64,000 nucleotides of DNA, from positions 950,384 to 1,014,383 of the forward strand of contig NZ_JAFIDJ010000002.1 of NCBI RefSeq assembly GCF_017051705.1, in the 5' to 3' direction. The notes beneath the pieces are model-generated. The model worked only from the letters and a program-made list of their open reading frames with translations, made no database searches and was not told the origin of the DNA. The stretch comes from Algoriphagus lutimaris. GTDB lineage: Bacteria > Bacteroidota > Bacteroidia > Cytophagales > Cyclobacteriaceae. The position numbers and the translations under genes were made by a program. Positions 1-8,078 of the stretch are shown here, in pieces (position 1 is the first letter of the stretch; each line of letters opens with the position of its first letter).

Positions 1-62
1 AAACCGTGGATCAGGACAATGGGTTGACCCTGTCCTTTTTCAAAAAATTCAATACCAGACAT
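1..62 (-). CDS. alpha/beta-fold hydrolase, N-terminal fragment (cut by window start)
   Basis: A reading frame begins with ATG at 62 and runs off the window at base 1. The 20 visible residues include FEKGQGQPIVLIHGF, which is the first beta strands and the HG(F) oxyanion turn of alpha/beta hydrolases. It begins 11 bp after the dxs stop on the same strand, so it is probably the second gene of a dxs transcript. Only the N-terminus is visible. The catalytic Ser, Asp and His and the substrate cannot be judged. Confidence 0.6.
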   Translation of the reverse strand, partial: MSGIEFFEKGQGQPIVLIHG

Positions 63-73
63 ATTTGTGTTTT

Positions 74-1987
74 TTAGAGGGATTTGGCTACCTCAGCCAT
101 GCTTCTCACAGCATCTGCTATTCCATCAGGATCAAAACCACACTCTTTTTGCAATTCAATTTGCTCACCGTGTTCGATGACCTCATCTGGAATTCCCAAA
201 CGTTTTATTTGTGCTTGATAGCCATGATCCATCATCCATTCTAGAACTGCAGATCCAAAACCGCCCATGAGACATCCATCCTCCACAGTGATAACCTTTT
301 TGAATTTGCCAAACACCTCATGGAGTAATTCTCCATCCAATGGTTTAGCAAATCGCATATCATAGTGCGCAGGATTTAGACCTTCTTTTTGGAGGGTTTC
401 ACATGCTTCTACAGCGTAGTTTCCAATGTGGCCCAAAGTTAAAATTGCTACTTCCTCTCCTTCTTTGATGATTCGTCCTTGTCCTGCAGGAATTTGTCTA
501 AATGGTGTTTTCCATTCTGGCATTACTCCTTTACCTCTTGGATATCGAATGGAATATGGTCCATTGTGCAATGAACCTGAATACATCATATTTCGGAGTT
601 CCTCTTCATTCATTGGTGCAGAAACAACCAGATTTGGAATGCATCTGAAATAGGCAATATCATAGGCACCGTGATGGGTAGGTCCATCAGCCCCAGCAAA
701 ACCAGCTCGATCAAGACAAAGTACTACTGGAAGGTTTTGAAGGCACACATCATGTACTACCTGATCATAGGCACGCTGCATGAAGGTGGAATAGATATTA
801 CAAAAAGGTACTAAACCTTGGGTAGCAAGACCTGCCGAAAATGTAACTGCATGTTGTTCCGCAATGCCCACATCAAATGCTCGGTCAGGCATGGCTTTCA
901 TCATGATATTCATGGACGATCCCGATGGCATGGCTGGAGTCACCCCCATGATTCTATCATCCATTTCAGCTAATTCCACTAAGGTATTTCCAAAAACATC
1001 TTGATACTTTGGAGCTTGAGGAATTGAAGGAGTTTTCTTGAAAATTTCTCCTGTTACTTTATCGAAAGTGCCTGGTGCATGCCAAGTCGTCTTGTTTCCA
1101 TTTTCTGCAGGCGCGTATCCCTTTCCTTTGACTGTGACGCAGTGCAAAATTTTCGGGCCAGGGATATCTTTCAAATCCTTGAGAATTTCAGCCAAATGAT
1201 TTACATCATGTCCGTCTACAGGACCAAAGTATCTTAAATTCAAGGATTCGAATAAGTTACTTTGATGAAGTACTGCGGATTTGATGGCTCCCTCTACTTT
1301 TGAGATAACTTCTTGGGCACTAGAACCGAATTTGCTGAATTTTCCCAAGAGCTTCCATACTTCATCTTTTACTTTATTATAAGTATGCGAAGTAGTAATA
1401 TCTGTGAGGTAGTCCTTGAGTGCTCCTACGTTAGGATCAATGGACATACAGTTATCATTCAAAATAATCAGGACATTGGAGTCACTGACTCCTGCATGGT
1501 TCATGGCTTCAAATGCCATTCCCCCGGTCATAGATCCATCGCCAATGACTGCGACATGTTGCTTGTGAACTCCTTTGTATTTGGAGCCTACAGCCATTCC
1601 CAAAGCAGCAGAAATGGAAGTGCTGGAATGACCTACACCAAATGTGTCGTATTCGCTCTCTTTTCTTTTAGGGAAACCGGAAATACCTCCGTACACTCGA
1701 TTGGTATGAAATTGATCTCTACGGCCAGTTAGGATTTTATGCCCATAGGCTTGATGGCCTACATCCCACACCAATTGATCTTCAGGAGTATTTAAAACGT
1801 AATGAAGAGCCACGGTCAGCTCTACTACACCTAAACTTGCACCAAAATGTCCCCCATACACGGAAACGTTATCTACTATAAATTGACGCAATTCATCGCA
1901 TATCTGAACGAGTTTTTCCTTCTGAAACTTCTTCAGGTCAGCAGGGCTGTTGATTTGCGCTAATAATTCTCCTGGTTGAATCAACAT
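74..1987 (-). CDS. dxs: 1-deoxy-D-xylulose-5-phosphate synthase
   Basis: This enzyme condenses pyruvate and glyceraldehyde 3-phosphate with thiamin diphosphate, the entry step of the MEP isoprenoid pathway in the cytoplasm. The 637 residues match the usual 620-640. Visible landmarks are GGHFGASLG (His47), WDVGHQAYGHK (about 74-83), the ThDP motif GDGSMTGG at 149-156 with the downstream NDN, and DRAGFAGADGPTHHG in the second half. The C-terminal transketolase domain is intact. The ATG at 1987 gives the expected N-terminus. It supplies precursors for quinones and for the carotenoid cluster 33 kb away, and it uses the cofactor whose uptake is probably controlled by the TPP riboswitch at 19.6 kb. 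Confidence 0.97.
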   Translation of the reverse strand: MLIQPGELLAQINSPADLKKFQKEKLVQICDELRQFIVDNVSVYGGHFGASLGVVELTVALHYVLNTPEDQLVWDVGHQAYGHKILTGRRDQFHTNRVYGGISGFPKRKESEYDTFGVGHSSTSISAALGMAVGSKYKGVHKQHVAVIGDGSMTGGMAFEAMNHAGVSDSNVLIILNDNCMSIDPNVGALKDYLTDITTSHTYNKVKDEVWKLLGKFSKFGSSAQEVISKVEGAIKSAVLHQSNLFESLNLRYFGPVDGHDVNHLAEILKDLKDIPGPKILHCVTVKGKGYAPAENGNKTTWHAPGTFDKVTGEIFKKTPSIPQAPKYQDVFGNTLVELAEMDDRIMGVTPAMPSGSSMNIMMKAMPDRAFDVGIAEQHAVTFSAGLATQGLVPFCNIYSTFMQRAYDQVVHDVCLQNLPVVLCLDRAGFAGADGPTHHGAYDIAYFRCIPNLVVSAPMNEEELRNMMYSGSLHNGPYSIRYPRGKGVMPEWKTPFRQIPAGQGRIIKEGEEVAILTLGHIGNYAVEACETLQKEGLNPAHYDMRFAKPLDGELLHEVFGKFKKVITVEDGCLMGGFGSAVLEWMMDHGYQAQIKRLGIPDEVIEHGEQIELQKECGFDPDGIADAVRSMAEVAKSL

Positions 1988-2117
1988 GATCTAATTTCTG
2001 GTGTCAAAAAGAAATAACTCTCCTTTTAAGTATTTGTTCTAAAATCAGTTAGGATTTCTTTTTGCCTACCTTTTTTCATTCTTTGGCCTAAGTCCAATTA
2101 ATTTACGCTTAATTGAA

Positions 2118-2125
2118 TATCTTTG
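2118..2125 (+). promoter_or_regulatory. possible -7 promoter box for scpA operon
   Basis: TATCTTTG fits the Bacteroidota -7 consensus TAnnTTTG and lies about 40 bp before the scpA start. No well-spaced -33 TTG was seen, so this is a weak call. Confidence 0.3.
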
Positions 2126-2165
2126 GCTACAAGGTTGCAAAATTAACCAATAATTTAAATATCCC

Positions 2166-2915
2166 TTGAGTTTCGAAATCAAATTACCGCTTTTCGAGGG
2201 CCCGTTCGATTTGATGTTATTCTTCATTGAGCGGGACGAATTGGATATATATGATATTCCTATCTCCAAGATAACCAATGATTTCTTAGACTACCTACAT
2301 CATCTGGAAAAAATGGAGATAGAAGTGGCAAGTGATTTTATTCTCTTTGCAGCAACTTTAATGCGAATTAAATCCAAACTTTTGCTTCCAAGGCCTGAAT
2401 TAAATGAGCAAGGTGAAGAAATAGACCCTCGCGAGGAATTGATTAGAAACCTTTTGGAGTATAAAAAGTACAAATCTGTGATACAGGATCTGGCAAGTTT
2501 GGAAGAGACCAGATTAACCAAAGAAAAAAGAGGAAACTTGCTTTTTGAGCTGCAGGAACTAAGTAAAGTAGAGGACGTTGATGCTGAAATGCAGCATGTG
2601 GATTTATACAAACTGCTCAAAGTGTTTCAGCGGAGTATGGCCAAATTCGCCGCGAGAGGGGATGAAACAAAGCATACGGTCATCCAGTATCCCTATACCA
2701 TAGAGCAGCAAAAAGACTTCGTATTGGAAAGAATTAGTTTTAAAAAACAAGTACCATTTTCAGAATTTATCACCTACAAACCAGACAAAATTTTTGTGAT
2801 TTATACCTTTCTGGCAATTCTAGAATTACTTCAGCTTTCTAAAGTTACCATCATTATCGGTGAAGGCTTTAATAATTTTTGGGTGGAAAAGACTGAGCCA
2901 ATCGCTGCGGGCTAA
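2166..2915 (+). CDS. scpA: segregation and condensation protein A (kleisin), TTG start
   Basis: ScpA is the kleisin subunit that bridges SMC heads in the bacterial condensin complex for chromosome segregation. The 249 residues open with the diagnostic ScpA N-terminus (FEIKLPLFEGPFDLMLFFI) and end in the winged-helix part (YTFLAILELLQLSKV). The frame has a stop at 2151-2153 and no ATG before the conserved N-terminus, so the TTG at 2166 must be the start, a rare codon in this window. The stop is 2 bp before the next gene. ScpB and SMC are not in the window. Confidence 0.93.
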   Translation: MSFEIKLPLFEGPFDLMLFFIERDELDIYDIPISKITNDFLDYLHHLEKMEIEVASDFILFAATLMRIKSKLLLPRPELNEQGEEIDPREELIRNLLEYKKYKSVIQDLASLEETRLTKEKRGNLLFELQELSKVEDVDAEMQHVDLYKLLKVFQRSMAKFAARGDETKHTVIQYPYTIEQQKDFVLERISFKKQVPFSEFITYKPDKIFVIYTFLAILELLQLSKVTIIIGEGFNNFWVEKTEPIAAG

Positions 2916-2917
2916 GT

Positions 2918-3985
2918 ATGAAATTGGACAACAAAAAAATCTTTCAGACATTAAACCCCAATAAGGTTTGGGTGCCTATTATCATAGGCTTGGGGATCGT
3001 ATTTGCGATGTTTTATTTTGACCCCTCAATCAATGCTGAAACCTTAAGTGTTGTTTTTGATGCATCCTTGTCCTGGATTTTTTTGGCTATCGTAGTCATT
3101 CTTTTTAGGGATGCCGGATATATATACCGGATTCGGGAAATTACCAATAGAGAACTTACCTGGTCTAGGTCTATCTACGTGATTATTCTTTGGGAATTTG
3201 CTTCGGCGGTAACCCCTTCTGTAGTAGGAGGTACGGCTGTAGCAATCTTCATATTGAACAAGGAAGGGATCAAATTAGGAAGAGCGATTGCCTATGTCAT
3301 GGTGACGGCGATTTTAGATAATTTGTTTTTTGTCATTGGGGCTCCTATTATCTTGTTTTTTGCAAAGGGAAATATATTTCCAGAAAGCAAGGTGTTGGAA
3401 ACCCAGATGCAGAGTAGTATGGAGGCAATTTTCTGGATTAGTTATGCCCTCTATGCGACCTATAGCTTAATCATGGCAGCCGCACTATTTTATAGACCTA
3501 GAGTTTTCAAATGGGTGTTGATCAAATTATTTTCTATCAAATGGCTCCGCAAATGGAAGCATGATGCAAGTGAATATGGAAATCAGATCATTGAAGCATC
3601 CAAAGAATTGACCGGTAAAAACTTCAGGTATTGGCTTCCTATCGTGGCAGCTACAATCTTTATTTGGACTTCCAGATATTTAATGTTGAATGCATTAATC
3701 TCTGCCTTTGTGCCATTGAGTCTCAATGATCATATCATTGTATTTGCAAGGCAGGTGATCATGTGGATCGTGATGATGATTTCTCCCACTCCAGGTAGTA
3801 GCGGTACGGCTGAGTTTTTCTTTGCGCAGTTCTTCACCCAATTCCTTACTATTTACACCTTTGTGACGAGTATCGTGTGGAGGCTACTATCTTATTACCC
3901 CTACTTGATTCTTGGGGCATTATTCTTGCCTAGATGGATCAAACAGGTCTTTTTTAAGAAAAAGGAGAATGAAACCCTAGAGTAA
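2918..3985 (+). CDS. lysylphosphatidylglycerol synthase TM-region / UPF0104 flippase-like membrane protein
   Basis: This is an integral membrane protein of 355 residues with about seven to eight hydrophobic segments. The glycine- and proline-rich stretches TPSVVGGTAVAIF (about 94-106) and SPTPGSSGTAEFFF (about 288-301) are the signature of the YbhN/UPF0104 family, related to the membrane part of MprF. Family members are thought to move lipids or lipid-linked precursors, but no substrate can be read from the sequence. It sits 2 bp after scpA and 1 bp before murF-alr, so the three are translated from one mRNA. The link to cell-wall synthesis is an inference from context. Confidence 0.8.
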   Translation: MKLDNKKIFQTLNPNKVWVPIIIGLGIVFAMFYFDPSINAETLSVVFDASLSWIFLAIVVILFRDAGYIYRIREITNRELTWSRSIYVIILWEFASAVTPSVVGGTAVAIFILNKEGIKLGRAIAYVMVTAILDNLFFVIGAPIILFFAKGNIFPESKVLETQMQSSMEAIFWISYALYATYSLIMAAALFYRPRVFKWVLIKLFSIKWLRKWKHDASEYGNQIIEASKELTGKNFRYWLPIVAATIFIWTSRYLMLNALISAFVPLSLNDHIIVFARQVIMWIVMMISPTPGSSGTAEFFFAQFFTQFLTIYTFVTSIVWRLLSYYPYLILGALFLPRWIKQVFFKKKENETLE

Positions 3986-3986
3986 T

Positions 3987-6446
3987 ATGCTACAGGAAAT
4001 GACCATCAAGCAAGTTGCTGAAATTACTAAAGGAGAACTTTTAGGAAATGTAAAAAGCAATTTGATTTCTCAAGTAGCTATTGATTCCCGTCAGATTATA
4101 CATCCTAGCCGTAGCTTGTTTGTAGCCTTAAAAGGGGCAAAAGCGGATGGAACAGTATTTATTCCCCAACTTTTTGAGTTGGGCGTTCGATGTTTTCTGG
4201 TTCCAAAAAATTATAAAACAAAGGAAGATACAGCATCTTATGTGGTAGTAGAAGATACCAGATCAGCTTTACAGAAGCTTGCTGAATTTCAACGAAACCA
4301 GTTCCAAAAGCCTATAGTTTCCATTACAGGGAGCAATGGCAAAACCATTGTCAAGGAATGGTTAGGTCAGGTCCTAAGCCAAAAATTTCATGTAGCCAAA
4401 AGCCCTAAAAGCTATAATTCCCAAGTTGGAGTACCTCTTTCCATTTTTGGAATCGAAAAGGATCATCAGGTGGCAATTCTTGAAGCGGGGATTTCAAAAT
4501 CTGGGGAAATGGCTGCTTTGGAAAAAATGATTCAACCAAGTTTGGGAATTTTCACCAATATTGGGACTGCCCACCAAGAAGGTTTTGAAAGCCAAGAGCA
4601 AAAGATTTCGGAGAAACTCAGCCTTTTTGAGCGTTCAAAACTGTTGATTTACTGTAAAGACCATCCAATATTGGCTTCTAAGATTGCCAATACCTTTCCA
4701 GAGGATAAATTGATAGCTTGGTCAGATGAGCCTGGTTCAGATTTCACCAGATCTGTTAAAATCAGAGATCATCAAACGAAAATATTCCTATTAAAATCTG
4801 ATTTAAGTACCTATACATTTCAAGTTCCTTTTAGAGATCCAGCCTCTATTGAAAATATTACCCATGTTCTAGTTGCCGCCTTAACATTGGGTCAATCTTC
4901 AGAATCTATCCAAGAAGGGTTGCATCATCTGAAGTCGATCGATATGCGCTTGACTTTGAAGCCGGGTGTGCATGAATCTATTATAATTGATGATACTTAT
5001 AATAACGATTTGGCTGGTTTAAAGGTCGCGCTGGATTTTATGCAGCAGCAGCGTCCCAAAAACAGAAAGGTTTTGATACTTTCTGATTTATTGCAACAGG
5101 GAGAGCCGGATCGGGTTTATTCCATGGTCTCCGATTTGATAATGAATTATCGCTTAGATAAAATTGTAGGGGTGGGTCAAGACATTGCGCGGATTGGCAC
5201 TAATTTTCCAGGTAAGTTTGAGACTTATTTAAAAACGGAAGATTTGCTTGATGTCCTAGACCCTGAACAATTTACAAATGATTTGATCCTGATTACTGGA
5301 GCAAGGCCGTTTGGTTTTGAAAGAGTAGTCAATAGACTCCAGCAACGTATCCATGGGACAACTTTAGAGATCAACCTCAATGCATTAACGCATAATTTTA
5401 ATTTTTATAAAAGACTGGTAAAACCTGAAACCAAAATGATGGTGATGGTAAAAGCCTTTGCCTATGGTGGAGGTGCAGTAGAAATTGCCAATCACTTACA
5501 AACCATGGGTGCAGATTACCTGGCAGTGGCTTTTACCGATGAAGGAGTAATTTTAAGAAAGCATGGAATTTCCTTACCGATTATGGTACTGAATCCCCTA
5601 GAGGAGTCTATAGATTTGTGCCATGAGTATGCTTTGGAACCAGTGGTTTTTAGTCCTGAATTTTTCAAAAAGGTCAACCAATATTGTGAGATAAATGAGC
5701 GGTCCTTATCTATTCATCTGGATTTGGATACCGGTATGCACCGGCTGGGTTTTGAGGAGAAGCATCTGGATGAATTAAAGGAGCTGATTTCAAAGGCAAG
5801 ACATTTAAAAATAGCTTCCGTGTATACCCATTTGGTAGGTGCTGACGAAGAACTCCATCGTGATTTTTCATTAGAACAAATCCTCAGTTTCCAGCGAATG
5901 AAATCAGAGTTGGAGCAAATTTTACCTACAGACACTTTGTTTCATGCCCTCAATTCCGCTGGAATAGCAGCTTTCCCGGAATATCAATTTGATATGGTAA
6001 GGCTTGGAATTGGCTTGTACGGAGTAGAGGTAACCGGTAAATATGGAAATTCGCTTCGGTCTATCAGTACCTTAAAGACGACTATTTCCCAGGTTAAAAC
6101 TTTAAATCCAGGTGAAACGGTAGGTTATTCGAGAAAAGGAGCCTTACCTCAGGGAGGAAAAATAGCTACTCTTGGTATTGGTTATGCAGATGGCTATGAC
6201 AGGAGGTTTTCGAATGGAAATGGATATGTCCTCATTCAGGGAAAAAAAGCTCCTGTAGTAGGAAACGTTTGTATGGATATGTGCATGGTAGATGTGAGTG
6301 ATTTGGATGTCAAACCTGGAGATGAAGCAATTATCTATGGAGAGCAGATTTCTTTGAAAGAGCTCGCAAGCCGAATAGGAACCATTCCTTATGAGTTATT
6401 AACCAATATCAGTACCAGAGTAAAACGTGTATACTATTTGGATTGA
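3987..6446 (+). CDS. murF-alr: bifunctional MurF ligase - alanine racemase fusion
   Basis: The 819 residues carry two cytoplasmic peptidoglycan-precursor enzymes. Residues 1 to about 455 are MurF, which adds D-Ala-D-Ala to UDP-MurNAc-tripeptide. The ATP loop GSNGKT is at 115-120, followed by the ligase centre and C-terminal domain. Residues about 456-819 are a PLP-dependent alanine racemase, with the PLP lysine K489 in MVKAFAYGGG and the Tyr-containing VGYSRKG motif near 715. The fusion joins production of D-Ala to use of its dipeptide. It is typical of Bacteroidota and is not a sequencing artefact, since the frame is continuous. The start follows the upstream stop by one base. Confidence 0.95.
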   Translation: MLQEMTIKQVAEITKGELLGNVKSNLISQVAIDSRQIIHPSRSLFVALKGAKADGTVFIPQLFELGVRCFLVPKNYKTKEDTASYVVVEDTRSALQKLAEFQRNQFQKPIVSITGSNGKTIVKEWLGQVLSQKFHVAKSPKSYNSQVGVPLSIFGIEKDHQVAILEAGISKSGEMAALEKMIQPSLGIFTNIGTAHQEGFESQEQKISEKLSLFERSKLLIYCKDHPILASKIANTFPEDKLIAWSDEPGSDFTRSVKIRDHQTKIFLLKSDLSTYTFQVPFRDPASIENITHVLVAALTLGQSSESIQEGLHHLKSIDMRLTLKPGVHESIIIDDTYNNDLAGLKVALDFMQQQRPKNRKVLILSDLLQQGEPDRVYSMVSDLIMNYRLDKIVGVGQDIARIGTNFPGKFETYLKTEDLLDVLDPEQFTNDLILITGARPFGFERVVNRLQQRIHGTTLEINLNALTHNFNFYKRLVKPETKMMVMVKAFAYGGGAVEIANHLQTMGADYLAVAFTDEGVILRKHGISLPIMVLNPLEESIDLCHEYALEPVVFSPEFFKKVNQYCEINERSLSIHLDLDTGMHRLGFEEKHLDELKELISKARHLKIASVYTHLVGADEELHRDFSLEQILSFQRMKSELEQILPTDTLFHALNSAGIAAFPEYQFDMVRLGIGLYGVEVTGKYGNSLRSISTLKTTISQVKTLNPGETVGYSRKGALPQGGKIATLGIGYADGYDRRFSNGNGYVLIQGKKAPVVGNVCMDMCMVDVSDLDVKPGDEAIIYGEQISLKELASRIGTIPYELLTNISTRVKRVYYLD

Positions 6447-6481
6447 GTGGTGAAGGCTGATATTTTTTCCTAAATTCATTT

Positions 6482-7291
6482 ATGAAAATCACAAGAAAAC
6501 GACTTGCTCATATAGTTTTTGAGTCTGACGATTGGGCCTCGAAGACTTTCGACATTGTATTGCTTTTTTTGATTTTTGGAAGTATTCTCATTTCCATTCT
6601 AGACTCGGTGGCAAGTCTTCGTGCTACCTATGGGGACTTTTTTTGGTGGTTGGAATGGGTTTTTACTATTTTATTTACAGTAGAATATGTACTACGGGTT
6701 TGGTTATCTAGAAAACCCAGAGGTTATATTTTTAGCTTTTATGGCTTGGTAGACCTGCTAGCCATTTTACCTTCTTATTTGAGCTTTTTCGTGGTGAATT
6801 CTCAGCTTCTGGCGGTGGTAAGAGCTTTACGTTTGTTGCGGGTGATCAGAATCTTAAAATTAGGGAGGTATGTTTCCGAAGCTGAATATTTACAACGATC
6901 CCTTCGTGCCAGTTCACATAAAATAATGATTTTTATAGGGTTTGTGGTTACCATTGTATTGATCATGGGAACCCTGATGTTCATTATAGAAGGTCCGGAA
7001 CATGGATTTACGAGCATCCCTGTTGGAATGTATTGGGCGATCGTCACCTTGACTACTGTAGGCTTTGGAGATATCACTCCTGCCACTCCCTTAGGCCAGT
7101 TTGTCTCCTCTATAATTATGCTTCTTGGATATGCGATCATAGCTGTACCTACTGGTATTGTAAGTACGGAAATGGCTTCTCAACGAAAAAAAGCAGATAG
7201 GCCTAAGTTGATTACATGTCCAAATTGCGGAAAGGACGATTTGAAACCTACCGACAATTTCTGTGCAAATTGTGGGATCAGCCTACGTTAA
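6482..7291 (+). CDS. six-helix potassium channel with C-terminal zinc ribbon
   Basis: This voltage-gated-like K+ channel has 269 residues. It shows an S4-like segment with arginines at 114, 117, 120 and 123, a pore helix, and the selectivity filter TVGFGD at 192-197, with S6 after it. The short cytoplasmic tail ends in a rubredoxin-like knuckle (CPNC at 246-249, CANC at 261-264) where a regulatory RCK domain might be expected. It meets the TrkA-type gene tail to tail: the two stop codons share the TTAA at 7288-7291. Function in K+ flux is well supported by the filter. The role of the zinc ribbon is unknown. Confidence 0.9.
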   Translation: MKITRKRLAHIVFESDDWASKTFDIVLLFLIFGSILISILDSVASLRATYGDFFWWLEWVFTILFTVEYVLRVWLSRKPRGYIFSFYGLVDLLAILPSYLSFFVVNSQLLAVVRALRLLRVIRILKLGRYVSEAEYLQRSLRASSHKIMIFIGFVVTIVLIMGTLMFIIEGPEHGFTSIPVGMYWAIVTLTTVGFGDITPATPLGQFVSSIIMLLGYAIIAVPTGIVSTEMASQRKKADRPKLITCPNCGKDDLKPTDNFCANCGISLR

Positions 7292-7977
7292 TCTTCCAGA
7301 TTCAGAAACTCCTGGATGTTTTTAATCTTTCCGAATAGTAAAAGGATATCTCCTTCTTCAAGTAAATAATCCGGGGTTATTACCCCAATTACTCTTTTTT
7401 CCTGAGTTTTAAGACCTAGCAAGTTGGTTTTATCTTCCAATTTGATGACAGTCAAAATGTTTAAAAAGAACTCCTTTCGAATTTCGGCTTCGGATACCTT
7501 CATTCCGAAATAACGCTTCGGCAATTTTACTTCCACAATGTTGTATTCATCTGAGATCTCCAGTGAGTCCATCACTCCTTTCAACTCCAATCTTTTTGAT
7601 AATCGATCAGCAGTTTCTTCCTCTGGATGTATGATTTCATCTACTCCAATACTTCGAATCACGGTCTCGTGTAAATCATTGATGGCTCTTGCGATGATCC
7701 GTTTTACCTGAAGCTGTTTAAAAATAGCGGTAGACATGATGGAGGCCCCAACATCTTCCCCAATAGCAATAATGACCACATCACAGTCTTTGAGGGGTAA
7801 GTTTTTCACCGCTTGTGCGTCTGTAGCGTTCATCGTCACCGCATGGGTGATTTTGTTACTGATCAGGTCAATGCGGTTTTCGCTATTATCTACTCCGATT
7901 ACCTCATGGCCTAAATCGGTCAGTCTAATGGCGAGATACCCGCCAAAGTTTCCCATTCCAACTATGATGTATTTCAT
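7288..7977 (-). CDS. TrkA/KtrA-type potassium uptake regulatory subunit (RCK)
   Basis: This cytoplasmic NAD(H)/nucleotide-binding gating ring of Trk/Ktr K+ transporters has 229 residues. The Rossmann loop GMGNFGG is at residues 7-13 with acidic VDNSE at the end of beta 2. An RCK-C domain follows (about 140-229, with PDYLLEEGDILLLFG). A single RCK unit of this length is KtrA-like, while E. coli TrkA is a double unit. It lies 101 bp after the TrkH-like gene on the same strand, its expected membrane partner. Its 3' end overlaps the convergent channel gene by 4 bp. Confidence 0.9.
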   Translation of the reverse strand: MKYIIVGMGNFGGYLAIRLTDLGHEVIGVDNSENRIDLISNKITHAVTMNATDAQAVKNLPLKDCDVVIIAIGEDVGASIMSTAIFKQLQVKRIIARAINDLHETVIRSIGVDEIIHPEEETADRLSKRLELKGVMDSLEISDEYNIVEVKLPKRYFGMKVSEAEIRKEFFLNILTVIKLEDKTNLLGLKTQEKRVIGVITPDYLLEEGDILLLFGKIKNIQEFLNLED

Positions 7978-8078
7978 GTGTTTTTAATTTGGTTTTTATA
8001 GGCCACTTGGAATCTATTAAGTTTTATCGTTCCATTTGTGGTGTATAGTTTTATGCTCGGTTTTACAGCATAATTAAT

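Noticed and set aside
1313-1732. 139-codon frame antisense to dxs
   Set aside because: Lies wholly inside the well-supported dxs gene; composition is that of an antisense shadow.
3987-6446. murF-alr as an accidental readthrough or assembly error
   Set aside because: The frame is uninterrupted, both active sites are intact, and the fusion is usual in Bacteroidota.
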